Program-made: the position numbers and the translations under genes | Notes under the pieces: model-generated | The model's input: only the letters and a program-made list of their open reading frames with translations | Databases searched by the model: none | What the model was told of the DNA's origin: nothing | NCBI GenBank assembly: GCA_003157315.1 | Contig: PMJE01000177.1 | Location: 196-8,551, forward strand | Source of the DNA: Myxococcales bacterium | GTDB lineage: Bacteria > Myxococcota > Polyangia > Fen-1088 | DNA length: 8,356 bases | Direction: 5' to 3' | In this document: one piece after another, positions 5,733 to 8,356 of the stretch | Layout of the letters: each line of letters begins with the position of its first letter | How positions within the stretch are numbered: the first letter of the stretch is position 1

Positions 5733-8356
5733 ATGCGAAATCCCTTTTCCCTTCCATCTATTCTGCCCAAACGGCTGGGCTTGCCCGTACGGAACAGCGT
5801 GTCCGTCGCTTTGTCGCAACAGCTCGCCAGCGCGGCGACTTGTGAAGGGGACAAGTTGGTGGCGGATCTGGGCTCGTCGCCCACCGGGCTGGCCCAGGAG
5901 GAAGTCGAGCGGCGGCTGGAACAGTATGGGCCGAACGCCGTGGCGCAGGAGGAACGGCACACTTATCGCGACCTCCTGGTCAAGGCCCTGCTCAATCCCC
6001 TGGTCATCTTGTTGTCGCTTCTGGCGGTGGTGTCAGCGCTGACTGGCGACCTGCGGGCCGCCGTTGTGATGGTCATGATGGTGGTCTTGGGAGTGGCATT
6101 GCGTTTCGTCCAAGAGACCAGGGCGAGCACCGCGGCCGCCAAGCTGAAGGCCATGATCCGGGTCACCGCCACGGTGATCCGCGGCGGTCCCGCACGTGAG
6201 GTACCGCTGTCCGAGCTGGTGCCCGGCGACATCGTGCGCTTGTCGGCCGGGGACATGATCCCGGCCGACCTTCGCCTGCTTTCGAGCAAGGACCTGTTCA
6301 TCATCCAGGCCAGCCTCACCGGCGAATCCCTGCCGGTCGAGAAGTTCGACGCGCGCGAAGCCGTCCCGCCGGCCTCGCCGCTGGAAGGGAAGAACATCTG
6401 CTTCCTGGGCACCAGCGTTGAGAGCGGCACGGCGACCGGCGTGGTGGTGGGCACCGGCGGGCGCACCTACCTGGGCGGCCTGGCCAAGGCCATCGTGGGT
6501 CAGCGGGTGCAGACCAGCTTCGACAAAGGGGTGGCTCGCTTCACCTGGTTGATGATCCGCTTCATGGCGGTGATGGTGCCCATGGTCTTTCTCATCAATG
6601 GGTTGACCAAGCACAACTGGCATGAGGCATTCTTTTTCGCCTTGGCCGTGGCGGTGGGCATGACGCCCGAGATGCTGCCTATGATCGTGACGGTGTGTCT
6701 TTCCAAGGGGGCCATCGCCATGGCGAGGAAGAAGGTCATCGTCAAACGGCTGAACTCCATTCAGAACCTTGGCGCGATGGACGTGCTATGCACGGACAAG
6801 ACCGGCACGTTGACCATGGACCGGGTGGTGCTGGAACGGCACTGCGACGTGGAACTGGAAGAAGACGACGATGTCTTGATGCTGGCCTACCTCAATAGCC
6901 ACTTCCAAACCGGCCTGCGCAACGTGCTTGATCGCGCGGTGCTGGCACACAAGGAAGAGATTCACGATCAGTTCCACGTTCCCGAGCATCGAAAACTGGA
7001 CGAAATTCCGTTCGACTTTGCCCGCCGGTTGATGTCAGTTGTGGTGGAAACGCCGACCGGGCAGCCGCGTCTCATCTGCAAAGGCGCGCCCGAGGAGCTG
7101 TTCAAGCGCTGTGCGCATTTTGAATACCAGGGCGAGATCTTGCCCATGGAGCGGGTGCTCATCGAGGATCTGAAGGAAGAATATCGTCGTCTGTCCAGCG
7201 ACGGATTTCGCGTGCTGGCGGTTGCCTACCGCGACCTGGAGCGCAAGCCTGCCTATTCCAAGGCCGACGAATGCGATCTGGTGCTGCGTGGCTACGTGGC
7301 ATTCTTCGATCCACCCAAGGACACCACCGCACCCGCGGTAGTGGCGCTGGGCCAGCACGGGGTAGCGGTAAAGGTTCTCACTGGCGACAACGAGCTGGTG
7401 AGCAAGAAGATCTGCCACGAGGTCGGCATTCCTACTGAACACGTGCTGCTCGGCTCTCAGATCGAGGCCATGACCGATGCCGAACTGGCTGCGGTGGTGG
7501 AAGAGACCACGCTGTTTGCGCGGCTGGCCCCCATCCACAAGCAACGCATCATCGCAGCCCTGCAAAGCAAGAAGCACGTGGTGGGCTTTCTCGGCGACGG
7601 CATCAACGATGCGCCGGCGCTGCGCACCGCCGACGTCGGGATCTCGGTGGATTCCGCGGTCGACATCGCCAAGGAATCGGCCGACCTCGTGCTGTTGGAG
7701 AAGAGCCTGCTGGTGCTCGAAGATGGCCTGTTGGAGGGGCGCAAAGTCTTCGCCAACATTCTCAAGTACATCCGGATGGGCGCCAGTTCCAGCTTCGGCA
7801 ATATGTTCAGCGTAGTGGGCGCCAGCGCCTTTCTACCCTATGTGCCCATGGCACCCATCCAAATTTTGAGCAACAACCTGCTCTACGACTTCTCGCAGGT
7901 GGCCATTCCCACCGATGACGTGGACCCAGAACAGATCGCACGGCCGCGTCCCTGGTCGATGAACGAGATCACACGCTTCATCCTTTTCATCGGGCCGTGC
8001 AGCTCACTCTTCGACTACACCACATATCTCGTGATGCTCTACGTTTTCAAGGCGTGGGATCCCAGCCAGTCTCACTTGTTTCAGACCGGGTGGTTCGTCG
8101 AGTCGCTGCTTACCCAGACCCTGATAATCCACGTCATTCGCACCAACAAGATTCCGTTCCTGCAGAGTCGGGCAAGTTGGCCGCTCACGGTCAGCACAGT
8201 CTTGGTCATGGCGGTGGGCCTCTACCTCCCCTTTTCGCCGGTTGCCAGCGCTCTGGGATTCGTGGCTCTGCCACACCTGTACTGGGTTTTCCTGCTCGGG
8301 ACACTGGCCTGCTACATGGTGCTCACGCAGGCGGTGAAGGCCTGGCTGCTGAAGAA
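5733..8356 (+). CDS. mgtA: Magnesium-transporting P-type ATPase, MgtA/MgtB type (3' end outside window)
   Basis: This inner-membrane P3B-type ATPase should import Mg2+ at the expense of ATP. The frame stays open from the ATG at 5733 to the window end (874 complete codons). By alignment from memory with the 898-residue E. coli MgtA, only about 10 residues and the stop are missing. Visible in order: the first two helices at about 85-126; the actuator domain with GDMIPADLR and TGES (196-199); helix 4 with VGMTPEMLP (Pro312); the phosphorylation site DKTGTLT (Asp355); the nucleotide domain with CKGAPEEL; VLTGDNE; the hinge GDGINDAP (Asp622, Asp626); and a C-terminal membrane region with NNLLYDFSQVAIP, GWFVESLLTQTLI and LPFSPVAS, all close to MgtA. 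The start is not fully fixed. GTG codons at 5685 and 5652 are also in frame, and the ATG lacks a clear ribosome binding site. It diverges from the CDF gene and shares its 183-base upstream region. Confidence 0.94.
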   Translation, partial: MRNPFSLPSILPKRLGLPVRNSVSVALSQQLASAATCEGDKLVADLGSSPTGLAQEEVERRLEQYGPNAVAQEERHTYRDLLVKALLNPLVILLSLLAVVSALTGDLRAAVVMVMMVVLGVALRFVQETRASTAAAKLKAMIRVTATVIRGGPAREVPLSELVPGDIVRLSAGDMIPADLRLLSSKDLFIIQASLTGESLPVEKFDAREAVPPASPLEGKNICFLGTSVESGTATGVVVGTGGRTYLGGLAKAIVGQRVQTSFDKGVARFTWLMIRFMAVMVPMVFLINGLTKHNWHEAFFFALAVAVGMTPEMLPMIVTVCLSKGAIAMARKKVIVKRLNSIQNLGAMDVLCTDKTGTLTMDRVVLERHCDVELEEDDDVLMLAYLNSHFQTGLRNVLDRAVLAHKEEIHDQFHVPEHRKLDEIPFDFARRLMSVVVETPTGQPRLICKGAPEELFKRCAHFEYQGEILPMERVLIEDLKEEYRRLSSDGFRVLAVAYRDLERKPAYSKADECDLVLRGYVAFFDPPKDTTAPAVVALGQHGVAVKVLTGDNELVSKKICHEVGIPTEHVLLGSQIEAMTDAELAAVVEETTLFARLAPIHKQRIIAALQSKKHVVGFLGDGINDAPALRTADVGISVDSAVDIAKESADLVLLEKSLLVLEDGLLEGRKVFANILKYIRMGASSSFGNMFSVVGASAFLPYVPMAPIQILSNNLLYDFSQVAIPTDDVDPEQIARPRPWSMNEITRFILFIGPCSSLFDYTTYLVMLYVFKAWDPSQSHLFQTGWFVESLLTQTLIIHVIRTNKIPFLQSRASWPLTVSTVLVMAVGLYLPFSPVASALGFVALPHLYWVFLLGTLACYMVLTQAVKAWLLK

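Noticed and set aside
5963..6623. Long antisense open frames opposite the ATPase gene
   Set aside because: They are mirror frames of a strongly conserved P-type ATPase, with His/Arg-rich composition and no recognisable motif; GC-rich codon bias opens these frames.

Overview
The window is 8356 bases of GC-rich bacterial chromosome with dense, ordinary coding. Every assignment was made by reading motifs in the sequence; no database search was run. Three things point to a myxobacterial or other deltaproteobacterial-type genome (Myxococcota is my best guess, by inference): high GC, tandem bactofilin genes, and a secreted four-cysteine protein with a two-helix tail of a type I associate with myxobacteria. 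The species cannot be named.

Layout. Positions 1-813 hold two adjacent bactofilin genes on the + strand. The first is cut by the window edge and has no tail. The second has a roughly 100-residue Ala/Pro-rich tail ending in a basic patch. purF (943-2340) follows, the first enzyme committed to purine synthesis, of the iron-sulfur type. After an 85-base gap carrying a short periodic repeat comes a gene for an exported or membrane protein of unknown function (2426-3259), and 10 bases later a HAD-family phosphatase (3270-3968). All of these read rightward, but only the bactofilin pair and the secreted-protein/HAD pair are close enough to look like operon pairs.

The HAD gene converges on a leftward cation diffusion facilitator (CDF) gene (4104-5549). 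The two genes end inside the outer edges of a 145-base imperfect palindrome (3966-4110). Its arms contain the same 9-base-periodic motif seen after purF, so this looks like a small dispersed repeat family. The CDF protein is unusual: I read three consecutive copies of the cytoplasmic C-terminal domain where one is normal.

A divergent intergenic region (5550-5732) separates the CDF gene from a rightward MgtA-type P-type ATPase (5733 to beyond the window end). The region carries a plausible sigma70-type promoter for the ATPase with a perfect 6-6-6 dyad covering its -35 box, which is a candidate operator. The two divergent genes form a divalent-cation transport pair: the CDF should export a metal such as zinc and the ATPase should import magnesium. 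Whether they are co-regulated is inference.

I found no tRNA, rRNA, CRISPR array, complete insertion sequence, phage gene or defence system. The observations most worth following are the palindromic repeat between the convergent genes, its relative after purF, the triple-domain CDF and the dyad in the divergent promoter.
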